NCBI RefSeq assembly: GCF_021648855.1
Contig: NZ_JAKJHX010000181.1
Coordinates: 1 to 6,196, forward strand
Origin: Tychonema litorale BBK16
GTDB lineage: Bacteria > Cyanobacteriota > Cyanobacteriia > Cyanobacteriales > Microcoleaceae
DNA: 6,196 bases
Direction: 5' to 3'
The first letter of the stretch is position 1, and each line of letters opens with the position of its first letter. Shown piece after piece: positions 1-5,699 of the stretch. A program made the translations under genes and the position numbers. Under the pieces are notes generated by a model. It saw only the letters and a list, made by a program, of their open reading frames with translations. It was not told the DNA's origin and searched no databases.

Positions 1-96
1 GACTACTTCGGTAGCAAGACCCGATGAAGCGTCAAGAATCACCGCACATAAGAGGCCGGTGAGTATTTCAACAATAGTTAAATTAGAGGAGTTGTT
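1..96. other. Leader region with possible degraded IS605/TnpB right end
   Basis: No complete gene is visible. In the + frame starting at base 3 there is a short stop-to-stop stretch (stop at 12-14, TGA at 60-62) reading QDPMKRQESPHIRGR, which reminds me of C-terminal tails of cyanobacterial TnpB/OrfB transposases. It is followed by GGTGAGTATTTCAAC (58-72). Right ends of IS200/IS605 elements often carry a small hairpin and a TCAA-like cleavage tetranucleotide; here ACCG (41-44) can pair with CGGT (57-60) and TCAA lies at 68-71. The resemblance is from memory and short, so this is tentative. The rest is the 5' leader of the DUF2808 gene, with its ribosome binding site AGAGGAG at 85-91. Confidence 0.2.
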
Positions 97-609
97 ATGC
101 GACGATTATTTTCAGCACTAGCGGTTACAGGTTGCTTACTGACAGGCTTACCCGCCATCAGTTTAGCCCAAGGAATGCCGGGATTCACAATTTTCGGCGG
201 CCCCGATCGCGGCAACCAGTTAAACTACCGCTTGGATTACGGCAAATCTGGAATGAGTGGCGACAGATACCGGCTGCGAATTCCTTCCAAGAAAGTCAGT
301 TTGGCGATCGCGCAACTCAACATTTCCTATCCAGACTACTACAAAGGCGAATTCGACCAAAAAGACATTAAAGTCCGCGTTAAAGACAAAACAATTGAAT
401 TAGCAGAAGTAATCTGGGACAAAGAAAATCGTTTCATAGAAATTTATCCCAAAGAACCAATTGCAGCCGGCAACAATGTTGAGGTTGTACTCTCCAACGT
501 CACGAATCCAAGTCCAGGGGGAATGTATCATTTCAACGTCCGCATCCGCACCCCCGGAGACGTGCCATTGCTACGTTACCTGGGGACTTGGCTATTGAGC
601 ATTGATTAG
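97..609 (+). CDS. DUF2808 domain-containing secreted protein
   Basis: A 170-residue protein of unknown function, matching the cyanobacterial DUF2808 family over its whole length. It starts with a signal peptide: basic RR at 2-3, a hydrophobic core to about residue 20, and a likely signal peptidase I site after SLA (22-24), so mature protein would begin QGMPGF. A lipobox-like VTGC at 10-13 is noted, but it lies inside the hydrophobic core and only 12 residues in, so a lipoprotein is less likely. Family landmarks visible are TIFGGP (31-36), YRLDYGK (44-50), RYRLRIP (58-63), the ISYPDYYKGEF block (76-86), EIYPKEPIAAG (115-125), VLSNVTNP (131-138) and the closing RYLGTWLLSID (160-170). The ATG has a strong ribosome binding site, AGAGGAG at 85-91, five bases upstream. 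It is monocistronic, with a terminator-like hairpin about 20 bases after the stop. It probably acts in the periplasm or cell envelope; the role is unknown. Confidence 0.93.
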   Translation: MRRLFSALAVTGCLLTGLPAISLAQGMPGFTIFGGPDRGNQLNYRLDYGKSGMSGDRYRLRIPSKKVSLAIAQLNISYPDYYKGEFDQKDIKVRVKDKTIELAEVIWDKENRFIEIYPKEPIAAGNNVEVVLSNVTNPSPGGMYHFNVRIRTPGDVPLLRYLGTWLLSID

Positions 610-628
610 AAGCAGCGGAATCGGGTTG

Positions 629-658
629 CGAGAATAAATTTCTCGTTTCCTGATTTTT
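629..658 (+). terminator. Probable Rho-independent terminator of DUF2808 gene
   Basis: The sequence CGAGAA (629-634), loop TAAAT, TTCTCG (640-645) forms a perfect 6-bp stem. It is followed by TTT (646-648) and, after a short break, TTTTT (654-658 region). It lies about 20 bases after the TAG of the DUF2808 gene. The stem is short and the T tract interrupted, so strength is uncertain. Confidence 0.55.
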
Positions 659-811
659 GGGAAGCACAAAATAGAACCTCCGGCTGATACCGCAATCCTA
701 GGCGATCGGTACAATGAGTTTAGGGACAATGCGATTCACCTTGGATGCTCGGCGTAGTCGGAGTTCAACGGAATTAATTACACCAGAGGCTCTACCTCCA
801 ATGTTCGAGTT
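659..811. other. Intergenic sequence between convergent genes
   Basis: This lies between the 3' ends of the DUF2808 gene (+) and the ABC ATPase (-). It contains one CGATCG core near 703 and no repeat, RNA gene or conserved coding signal that I recognise. A possible + reading frame that enters here from 714 runs into the antisense of the ABC gene and shows no family features. No convincing terminator for the minus-strand ABC gene is visible; the best candidate hairpin (GAGG/CCTC around 785-797) has only 4 bp. Confidence 0.5.
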
Positions 812-1579
812 TCACCATTCTTGTTCTGCTTCTGCTTCTGCTTTGATTAAATTTTGCCGCATTTCTTCCCAATTTATCCGATCGCACATAGCATCTTCCA
901 GCAGCTTACCCTGCTGCAAATATAAGACTCGCGTTGCAAACTCCTGGGCTAATTCTAACTGGTGATTTACCATTAAAATAGTAGTATTACCGTTAGTTAA
1001 CTCTGTCAATACCTGGATCAGGTGATGAGCTTTTCCGGCATCTAGGGCGGATGTGGGCTCGTCTAATAGCAAGATTTTGGGTTGTAAGACGATCGCGCGC
1101 GCGATCGCCACCAATTGCTTTTGGCCTACCGAAAGTTGCAATTCTGTACGATTCAGCCATTCTTCGGGGATGTGAAGTAGTTGAATAACCCCGCTAATTC
1201 TGTCCCCTATTTCTGATGAATGAATTCCCCGCAGCTTCAAGGGATAAGTCAATGCTTCTCGCACCGACATTCCCAACAGCTTCGATTCTTGAATAACTAG
1301 GGTAATTTGTCTGCGAAGTGCGATCGCCGGAATTTGTCGATATTCCGTATTTTCCAGATAAATCGAGCCGTTTGTGGGGCTGCTGAGTCGGTTTAGTAAC
1401 CGCAACAGGGTAGTTTTCCCCGCACCAGAAGGGCCCACAATTGCAATGCGATCGCCCTGACGTACCTGAAACGAAATATTGTCCAATAAGTAGCTTGGTG
1501 CGATCGGAGTTTTCAAACTTACACTCTCAACTCGCAATTGAGGACTTATTTCTGTATTATTGTCTGGATAATTAAGCAT
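812..1579 (-). CDS. ABC transporter ATP-binding protein (orphan ATPase)
   Basis: A 255-residue nucleotide-binding subunit of an ABC transporter; it would hydrolyse ATP at the cytoplasmic face of a membrane permease. All core motifs are present: Walker A GPSGAGKT (49-56), Q-loop glutamine Q97 in LVIQES, signature LSVGQ (149-153, where the common form is LSGGQ), Walker B ILLLDEP (169-175), D-loop SALD (177-180) and the switch histidine H206 in VNHQ. Length is normal for a stand-alone ATPase. The overall pattern resembles the FetA/YbbL group, whose partner is the UPF0014 permease FetB, but no permease is encoded in the window, so the substrate cannot be named. The ATG at 1579 lacks a clear Shine-Dalgarno; a TTG at residue 16 is an alternative. 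The C-terminal tail KAEAEAEQEW is encoded by a short (TTCTGC)3 repeat on the + strand. It lies 77 bases after glyQ on the same strand, separated by a strong palindrome, so cotranscription is uncertain. Confidence 0.93.
   Translation of the reverse strand: MLNYPDNNTEISPQLRVESVSLKTPIAPSYLLDNISFQVRQGDRIAIVGPSGAGKTTLLRLLNRLSSPTNGSIYLENTEYRQIPAIALRRQITLVIQESKLLGMSVREALTYPLKLRGIHSSEIGDRISGVIQLLHIPEEWLNRTELQLSVGQKQLVAIARAIVLQPKILLLDEPTSALDAGKAHHLIQVLTELTNGNTTILMVNHQLELAQEFATRVLYLQQGKLLEDAMCDRINWEEMRQNLIKAEAEAEQEW
824..841. repeat. Three-copy hexanucleotide repeat in ABC ATPase gene
   Basis: TTCTGC is repeated three times on the + strand (824-829, 830-835, 836-841), encoding the alternating Ala-Glu tail of the ABC ATPase on the minus strand. 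Gain or loss of units would keep the reading frame, so the tail length could vary between strains. Confidence 0.7.
1090..1107. repeat. 18-bp perfect palindrome with two HIP1 cores
   Basis: CGATCGCGCGCGCGATCG is its own reverse complement and carries a CGATCG core at each end joined by alternating CG. It lies inside the ABC ATPase gene, in the part encoding AIARAIV just after the signature motif. HIP1 sites are abundant across many cyanobacterial genomes; this fused pair is a local oddity rather than a separate element. Confidence 0.8.
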
Positions 1580-1619
1580 TCAATTAATTTCAAATATGGC
1601 ATTAAAAAACAGGATCTCC

Positions 1620-1652
1620 AGATACCAGACTTCTTCAAGAAGTCGGGTATCT
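1620..1652. repeat. 33-base near-perfect palindrome, possible glyQ terminator
   Basis: Left arm AGATACC-A-GACTTCTT (1620-1635), central C (1636), right arm AAGAAGTC-G-GGTATCT (1637-1652). Fifteen of sixteen arm positions pair, with a single A/G mismatch at 1627/1645. The motif around GAAGTCGGGTATCT is one I recognise as a recurrent palindromic intergenic repeat in filamentous cyanobacteria. It begins only four bases after the glyQ stop on the minus strand, and a run of six T residues follows on that strand about 10 bases beyond the stem (opposite the A run at 1604-1609), so it may also end glyQ transcripts. No encoded protein or target-site duplication is apparent. Confidence 0.75.
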
Positions 1653-1656
1653 AACA

Positions 1657-2535
1657 TCAGGCTTTTACTGCTTTTTCTAAAGGAAAACCCAAGTGTTCGC
1701 GCTGTTCCAAATAAAGCTGAGCCACCCGTCGCGCCAAATTCCGAATTTTGGTAATGTAGCGAGTTCTTTCCGTTACCGAAATCACACCTCTAGCATCGAG
1801 CAAATTGAAAGTATGCGAACATTTTAACACATAATCAAGACTCGGTAAAACCAATCCTTTCTTAGTCAATTGTTCAGCTTCTTGTTCGTACAGTCCAAAG
1901 AGAGTAAACAGCAATTCTGGACTAGAAGCTTCAAAATTATAAGTACACTGTTCTATTTCCCCTTGCAAGTGAACATCGCCGTAAGTGATGCCATCTTTCC
2001 ACTGAATTTTAGTCATGGCATCGACTTCTTGCAAATACATTGCGAGGCGTTCTAGTCCGTAGGTAATCTCAATCGAAACCGGGCGACAATCAATGCTACC
2101 GCACTGTTGAAAATAGGTAAATTGAGTAATTTCCATGCCATCGAGCCAAACTTCCCAGCCGACTCCCCAAGCTCCCAAAGTTGGGGATTCCCAGTTGTCT
2201 TCAACGAACCGAATATCATGGTCTTCTGGTTTAATTCCCAATGCTCTCAGGGAGTCTAAATAGATTTCTTGGATATTAGGAGGAGATGGTTTAATTAAGA
2301 CTTGATATTGATAGTAATGTTGGAAGCGGTTGGGATTTTCGCCGTAGCGTCCGTCGGTGGGACGGCGACAGGGTTCGACGTAGGCGACTGACCAAGGTTC
2401 GGGTCCGATCGCTCTGAGAAAGGTGTGGGGATTCATGGTGCCTGCACCTTTTTCTGTGTCGTAGGATTGGGCGATCAGGCAGCCTCGATCGCTCCAGAAT
2501 TTGTTTAAGGTGGCAATGACTGATTGAAAGTTCAC
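1657..2535 (-). CDS. glyQ: Glycine--tRNA ligase alpha subunit
   Basis: The 292-residue alpha chain of the heterotetrameric (alpha2beta2) bacterial glycyl-tRNA synthetase, which activates glycine with ATP and, with the beta subunit GlyS, charges tRNA-Gly in the cytoplasm. It is a class II catalytic domain. The N-terminal region is highly conserved ([20 protein letters not shown], 13-32). Motif 2 is in [20 protein letters not shown] (53-72) with its ATP-contacting arginines, and motif 3 is [14 protein letters not shown] (156-169). Length is close to the roughly 300 residues usual for the family and the protein appears intact. The start is a GTG at 2535: it is followed by NFQSVI, the normal N-terminus, and the in-frame sequence upstream reaches a stop without an ATG. 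There is no strong Shine-Dalgarno. The beta-subunit gene glyS is not in the window; in cyanobacteria the two genes are often unlinked. Confidence 0.97.
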   Translation of the reverse strand: MNFQSVIATLNKFWSDRGCLIAQSYDTEKGAGTMNPHTFLRAIGPEPWSVAYVEPCRRPTDGRYGENPNRFQHYYQYQVLIKPSPPNIQEIYLDSLRALGIKPEDHDIRFVEDNWESPTLGAWGVGWEVWLDGMEITQFTYFQQCGSIDCRPVSIEITYGLERLAMYLQEVDAMTKIQWKDGITYGDVHLQGEIEQCTYNFEASSPELLFTLFGLYEQEAEQLTKKGLVLPSLDYVLKCSHTFNLLDARGVISVTERTRYITKIRNLARRVAQLYLEQREHLGFPLEKAVKA

Positions 2536-2692
2536 TGGTTTAAATCTGGTTAGTAAGTGTCTAAACTTATTTAAGCATACTCAAGGCGGGGTTTATTTTA
2601 ATAAACCATGTATTGCTGGATATTTAAGTTCTTTTTTCAGGTATATTGTATCGATCGAGTTATTGCGATCGATCTGTCTGTAATGGCGATCG
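2536..2692. other. glyQ upstream region with HIP1-core cluster
   Basis: This 157-base stretch lies between the xisI stop and the glyQ GTG, both on the minus strand, so it should hold the glyQ promoter; I cannot name convincing -35/-10 boxes. Near the xisI end there are three CGATCG cores within about 45 bases (around 2652, 2666 and 2687), the last in a full HIP1 octamer (2686-2693) that reaches the xisI stop codon. The palindrome at 2590-2607 is listed separately. Confidence 0.5.
2590..2607. repeat. AT-rich palindrome between xisI and glyQ
   Basis: GGTTTATT (2590-2597), TT, AATAAACC (2600-2607) is a perfect 8-bp inverted repeat with a 2-base centre. It sits about 55 bases before the glyQ start and 85 bases after the xisI stop. 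A two-base loop is too tight for a good hairpin, so a dimeric protein-binding site or a weak terminator for upstream transcripts are both possible. Confidence 0.5.
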
Positions 2693-3028
2693 CTACACCG
2701 CCTGAAACACGACTGGGCTAGCACTATTTTGATAATCGAGGCCAGTCATAATATGCTCTGGTTGGATACCTGCGACAATCAGTGCAGCGGTTAACCCTTC
2801 CTCGAAGTTATCTTCTTCAATGATGACATGGCGATCGACCAAACGAGCATGAAACAGAATCGTGTCCATCCAGCGTTGCTTGTCCCAGCCTGTAGCGAGA
2901 ATCAGGAAATGGCCTGAATCGGTATCGCAGACAGGATAAAGCTGAATGGCTTGTAAGCGAGGTTGCGATCGTGTTGCTTCTTGTAGGGTTTGTTTCAGGA
3001 TATCTGCATAATTTAGTGAGCGATCCAT
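2693..3028 (-). CDS. xisI: XisI-family fdxN element excision-controlling protein
   Basis: A 111-residue protein matching the XisI family across its length; landmarks are the MDRSLNYADILKQTL start, the IQLYPVCDTDSGHFLIL segment (about 28-44), GWDKQRWMDTILFHARL (47-63), the IIEEDNFEEGLTAALIVAGI block (69-88) and the C-terminal FQAV. In Anabaena PCC 7120, XisI works with XisH and the recombinase XisF in excision of the fdxN DNA element; the biochemical role is unknown, and most cyanobacteria carry many xisHI pairs unrelated to that element. The start ATG overlaps the end of the xisH remnant by 16 bases, the usual arrangement of intact pairs. A perfect AGGAGG (3039-3044) lies 10 bases upstream, inside the xisH reading frame. 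XisI looks intact although its partner is truncated, so it is either an orphan or acts with XisH encoded elsewhere. Any promoter must lie within the upstream NACHT gene, or transcription comes from that gene. Confidence 0.93.
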   Translation of the reverse strand: MDRSLNYADILKQTLQEATRSQPRLQAIQLYPVCDTDSGHFLILATGWDKQRWMDTILFHARLVDRHVIIEEDNFEEGLTAALIVAGIQPEHIMTGLDYQNSASPVVFQAV

Positions 3029-3180
3029 TGAACAATAGCCTCCTGCTCTGGTTCGTAAACTAATAAGTTAATTCTATTCCGTTGAACGGCTAGCTGAAAA
3101 ATTGGTTTTTGGAAATGTCGAATATAGATGGTTTGAGCGATAAAAATATCCCATCGCTCCATATCTTTAGTAGAATCGCC
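3013..3180 (-). pseudogene. xisH: C-terminal remnant of xisH
   Basis: This minus-strand reading frame of 55 codons up to TAA at 3013-3015 encodes the C-terminal part of XisH: QTIYIRHFQKPIFQLAVQRN followed by RINLLVYEPEQEAIVQWIAH. The ending (VYxPxxExIVQWI) and the 16-base overlap with xisI are diagnostic of xisH. Intact XisH proteins are about 140 residues and belong to the restriction-endonuclease-like (PD-(D/E)XK) group; the N-terminal two thirds, with the presumed active site, are absent here and I find them nowhere else in the window. The first ATG in frame (3162) would give a 49-residue peptide (MERWDIFIA onward). Between IFIA and QTIY about two residues usual in the family seem missing. 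The frame is bounded upstream directly by the TAG stop (3181-3183) of the NACHT gene, in the same frame. The retained part includes the xisI ribosome binding site, which may explain why it persists. Confidence 0.85.
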
Positions 3181-5589
3181 CTACTCGGCTTTTTCACGTT
3201 TGCGTTTTTCGATTTCGGCGATCGGGAGTAACATTCTCTCAAGAACTGATTCCCATGTTTCTAGCGATATTTTTACTGCCATTTCTTTACAAGATATTAT
3301 CACTTCGTTGGCATACAAATAATTAGATAATTCAGCTTCTGTTCTAAAAATTGCTTCCCATTCTTGCTGAAGATTTAAACTTTCAGCCCATACTTGTAAA
3401 ACCCGATCTACAAAACATCGAAGTACCTTGTAGGATTCTTGGTCATAAACTCTCTCTATTTTTGGCATTTCATTTTCTAACATTTGAAGATGTTTTTTTA
3501 AACTGTCAAAATCAACAACACTAAAAACTCCTAATTCATGAATGAGAGGCACAAGTTCTTGAGCTAAATAAATAACTTTGTTCTGAGGGCGATCGCGATT
3601 ACGACATAAGGCATCAATTTTTCTAAACACATCGTTAATATCGTCAGAATGTGCTATTTTATTAATTAATCTTGAAAGGTAATCCATACAGTCTCCCAGA
3701 GCCATATTATGGATAATATCTGGAGACAATGCACAAGCAATATACATAGCGACCGCTCTTTTTATAACAGGTTTAAAATCTCCTATTGCTTTATTTGTTG
3801 ATAAATTTACCCAGTTAAACCAAGCAGTAAGTTTACCCACTACGCTCAAATTTTGGACTGCTGATTCTATGTTCAATATTAGAATACTGGAATTGTCCAA
3901 CATTTCTGTAGTCAATAAAAATACTTCTTTCCATTGCTTTTCATTAACATGATGAGCTAGTGCTTGCAATGTTGCTTTGCCTTCTGAGTTACGACTATGA
4001 ATCTTTGCAAAGGAGTAAGCTGTACAATATTCCTGAAACGTCAGGTGCGAAAACGACCAAACTTTCTGTGCTCTCTCAATCAACAACCCATGCTGTGCTT
4101 CCATCGCTTCCAACACCGCTCGACTATCCCGCTGCCCAATCCCCAAAAACTCCGCAATATATCCCTCAATTTCCGCCTGCTCAAATAGCACATATTGCTC
4201 TTGCTCAAACTTCTTCACTGCCAGAAAGCTCAATAACTCCAGCTTCCGCTCCACCGACAAATCACGATAAATCTCATCCCGATCGATCGCCCGCGACTTG
4301 TCCCACTTTTCCAGCAATAACTCCAACCCTTCCTCATAAAGCTGAGAACGCTTCGAGCGAAACTTCCCCGTCTTGTAAAACACCGCACAGGTCAAACTCA
4401 GCAAAATCGGCGTAATTGTTAACTCCCGAATCGGCTTATTCGACTCCAAAAAAAGCTGTTCTAAAAACTCCTTTGCCTTCGCAAGTCCCGCCGACTCATC
4501 CCCCATCACTGTCTTAAACCAATGTTCTGAAAACGATCGCACCTGGCCTTCATTAAAATCCGCCACCTCGACAAACTGAAAACGTAGAGATTTCCAGTCC
4601 ATTTCGCCAGTAAAACTCTGCGTTCGACACGTCACAATTACTTGCACCTGCGGATAGTCACGAGCAAACTTCTTAATTTCCTCGGTGATCTTCTTCCCAT
4701 TCTTCCCCGTCACCTCATCTAACCCATCCAGCAAAACCAGCACCCGACCTTGCTTGAGTAAGGTTTCTGCATCTGATAACTGCCAACACTTCTCTAGATA
4801 CGGCTTTAGGGCATAGGAAGCCTCACGTCCATCCCTCACAAAATCCCGCAGCCTAATCAAAACCGGAATCCGGTGCGCTTGTAAATTCCCTGCATTACAC
4901 TCCGTTACCCCTCGCTGCAAATATGTCGTTTTGCCCGAACCCGGTTTGCCCACCACCATTAGGTTTGTATTCTTCGCCAGCACCTCTAAGCCTGACACTC
5001 GTTCCTGTTCCCTACCCAAGCCAATGCGATCTAAACCTCGATGGCTGGGATTGTTCATGAAATCTTGTGACAAGTCATGGATTTCTGACTTACGACTACT
5101 ACTGAGTTCCTCCAGAATATTGACATCCACAAACAAGTCACCCAAAGACACCCAACGATCGAGCCCCCAAAGTGGCATCGTGCCGTGTAAGCGTTGGATG
5201 TCATCGTGGAGGCGCGATCGTACCTGCTGAACTAACGCATCAATATCACCTGTGTGGATTGAGCCAGATACTGTTGGGGTGTTGGTTAACAACGTTGTTG
5301 GTTTGAGAGCGGTCCGCAGATCGGCAACTTCTTGCCACTTCAGCTTCAACGCAGCACAGATTTCTTTGAAAACTTTGGCGCTTTTCGGAGTGCCATCAAA
5401 AAATTCGTCAATGGTTGTCCGAGAAATGCCAACCGTATTTTTTTTAGAAGATCCTTTCTTGTTTACACGGGTAGCGCTGATGTGGGCTGCCAGATCGGAT
5501 TTGGTGACAAATGAGTTTGCAAGTGACTCGTTTGCTTTTTGTATTCCTGTAGTCGAGAGTTTGAGCGATCGTCCCACCTGTCCAGTCAT
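3181..5589 (-). CDS. HTH-NACHT STAND-class NTPase, candidate anti-phage defence protein
   Basis: An 802-residue signal-transducing ATPase. Domains in order: residues about 13-95, a helix-turn-helix-like region (SDLAAHI, then ISRTTIDEFFDG and VFKEICAALKLKW) as found at the N-terminus of many cyanobacterial NACHT proteins, with an unusual basic insertion (about 38-52, RVNKKGSSKKN); about 110-205, the conserved pre-NACHT linker (HGTMPL, FVDVNILEEL, LGREQERVSGLE); about 209-430, NACHT with Walker A GKPGSGKT (214-221), Walker B VLVLLDGLDE (283-292) and the IVTCRT sensor segment (318-323); about 430-525, a winged-helix region ending in FSHLTFQEY (513-521), a typical NACHT motif; about 530-802, a helical C-terminal region that could be the NCH2-type domain and is the presumed sensor. 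No nuclease or other killing domain is visible. Bacterial NACHT proteins with proven roles act in phage defence. The ATG at 5589 has AGGA at 5593-5596, only three bases away, and a TATAAT box upstream. The 3' third is markedly AT-richer than the rest. Not recognised as any named system. Confidence 0.93.
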   Translation of the reverse strand: MTGQVGRSLKLSTTGIQKANESLANSFVTKSDLAAHISATRVNKKGSSKKNTVGISRTTIDEFFDGTPKSAKVFKEICAALKLKWQEVADLRTALKPTTLLTNTPTVSGSIHTGDIDALVQQVRSRLHDDIQRLHGTMPLWGLDRWVSLGDLFVDVNILEELSSSRKSEIHDLSQDFMNNPSHRGLDRIGLGREQERVSGLEVLAKNTNLMVVGKPGSGKTTYLQRGVTECNAGNLQAHRIPVLIRLRDFVRDGREASYALKPYLEKCWQLSDAETLLKQGRVLVLLDGLDEVTGKNGKKITEEIKKFARDYPQVQVIVTCRTQSFTGEMDWKSLRFQFVEVADFNEGQVRSFSEHWFKTVMGDESAGLAKAKEFLEQLFLESNKPIRELTITPILLSLTCAVFYKTGKFRSKRSQLYEEGLELLLEKWDKSRAIDRDEIYRDLSVERKLELLSFLAVKKFEQEQYVLFEQAEIEGYIAEFLGIGQRDSRAVLEAMEAQHGLLIERAQKVWSFSHLTFQEYCTAYSFAKIHSRNSEGKATLQALAHHVNEKQWKEVFLLTTEMLDNSSILILNIESAVQNLSVVGKLTAWFNWVNLSTNKAIGDFKPVIKRAVAMYIACALSPDIIHNMALGDCMDYLSRLINKIAHSDDINDVFRKIDALCRNRDRPQNKVIYLAQELVPLIHELGVFSVVDFDSLKKHLQMLENEMPKIERVYDQESYKVLRCFVDRVLQVWAESLNLQQEWEAIFRTEAELSNYLYANEVIISCKEMAVKISLETWESVLERMLLPIAEIEKRKREKAE
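5438..5445 (-). repeat. A8 homopolymer in NACHT coding strand
   Basis: Eight consecutive A residues on the coding (minus) strand span codons 49-51 (Lys-Lys-Asn) inside the basic insertion of the N-terminal helix-turn-helix region. A one-base slip would shift the frame before the ATPase domain. The frame is open in this sequence. Confidence 0.6.
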
Positions 5590-5613
5590 AGTTCCTATTT
5601 CAGCCTTTTAATG

Positions 5614-5642
5614 ATTATAGCCACCTGAACAGAACCTGAACA
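5614..5642 (-). promoter_or_regulatory. Probable promoter of the NACHT gene
   Basis: On the minus strand a perfect TATAAT lies at 5614-5619, about 25 bases before the ATG, predicting a start near 5607 and a short leader of under 20 bases. With a 17-base spacer the -35 position falls on TGTTCA (5637-5642), a poor match to TTGACA that lies within the 11-bp repeat array. A consensus -10 with a weak -35 covered by repeats suggests control by a protein bound to the repeats; that last step is inference. Confidence 0.6.
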
Positions 5643-5689
5643 GAACTTGGACAGAAGATTGCAAGCCATTGGACATGACCTGAACCAGC
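5624..5689. repeat. Phased 11-bp direct repeats, operator-like
   Basis: Two identical units CCTGAACAGAA occur at 5624-5634 and 5635-5645, followed by CTTGGACAGAA at 5646-5656. The 11-base register continues: 5657-5667 is too diverged to count, 5668-5678 (ATTGGACATGA) matches unit three at 8 of 11 positions, and 5679-5689 (CCTGAACCAGC) matches unit one at its first seven. Eleven bases is about one helical turn, so all units would face the same side of the DNA. The array occupies the divergent intergenic region and overlaps promoter-like boxes for both neighbours. Such an arrangement fits cooperative binding of a repeat-recognising regulator; the NACHT protein's own N-terminal helix-turn-helix is one candidate. 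Confidence 0.7.
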
Positions 5690-5699
5690 CTCCTATCTT
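5670..5699 (+). promoter_or_regulatory. Possible promoter of the small divergent gene
   Basis: TGGACA (5670-5675) matches TTGACA at five of six positions and is followed after 18 bases by TATCTT (5694-5699), four of six to TATAAT. The start would fall near 5706, about 27 bases before the ATG at 5733. The -35 box is inside the fifth 11-bp register unit, so this promoter would share the repeat array with the NACHT promoter. Spacing and -10 are not ideal. Confidence 0.35.

Noticed and set aside
714..965. An 83-codon + strand frame starting in the intergenic region
   Set aside because: Most of it is antisense to the 3' end of the ABC ATPase, and the Ser-rich sequence simply reflects the (TTCTGC)3 repeat. 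No recognisable protein family.
1870..2055. A 61-codon + strand frame inside glyQ
   Set aside because: Antisense shadow of a conserved housekeeping gene.
1580..2692. A tRNA gene or T-box-like leader near glyQ
   Set aside because: I found no cloverleaf, CCA end or T-box-like conserved sequence in the intergenic regions on either side of glyQ.
2817..3035. A 72-codon minus-strand frame overlapping xisI
   Set aside because: It is out of frame with xisI, a clear family member, and shares its DNA almost entirely.
2693..3180. A functional fdxN excision element
   Set aside because: There is no XisF-type recombinase, no fdxN or nif sequence and no element border; only xisI and part of xisH.
3960..4415. 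A 151-codon open frame on the + strand, Pro/Ser-rich
   Set aside because: It is antisense to the conserved NACHT/winged-helix region, its composition mirrors the codons of the opposite strand, and it has no family features or ribosome binding site.
4931..5611. Several + strand frames of 60-119 codons
   Set aside because: All are antisense to the HTH and NACHT domains of the minus-strand gene and have no independent support.
5624..5689. The short tandem repeats as a CRISPR array
   Set aside because: Units are only 11 bp, directly adjacent without spacers, and no cas genes are present.
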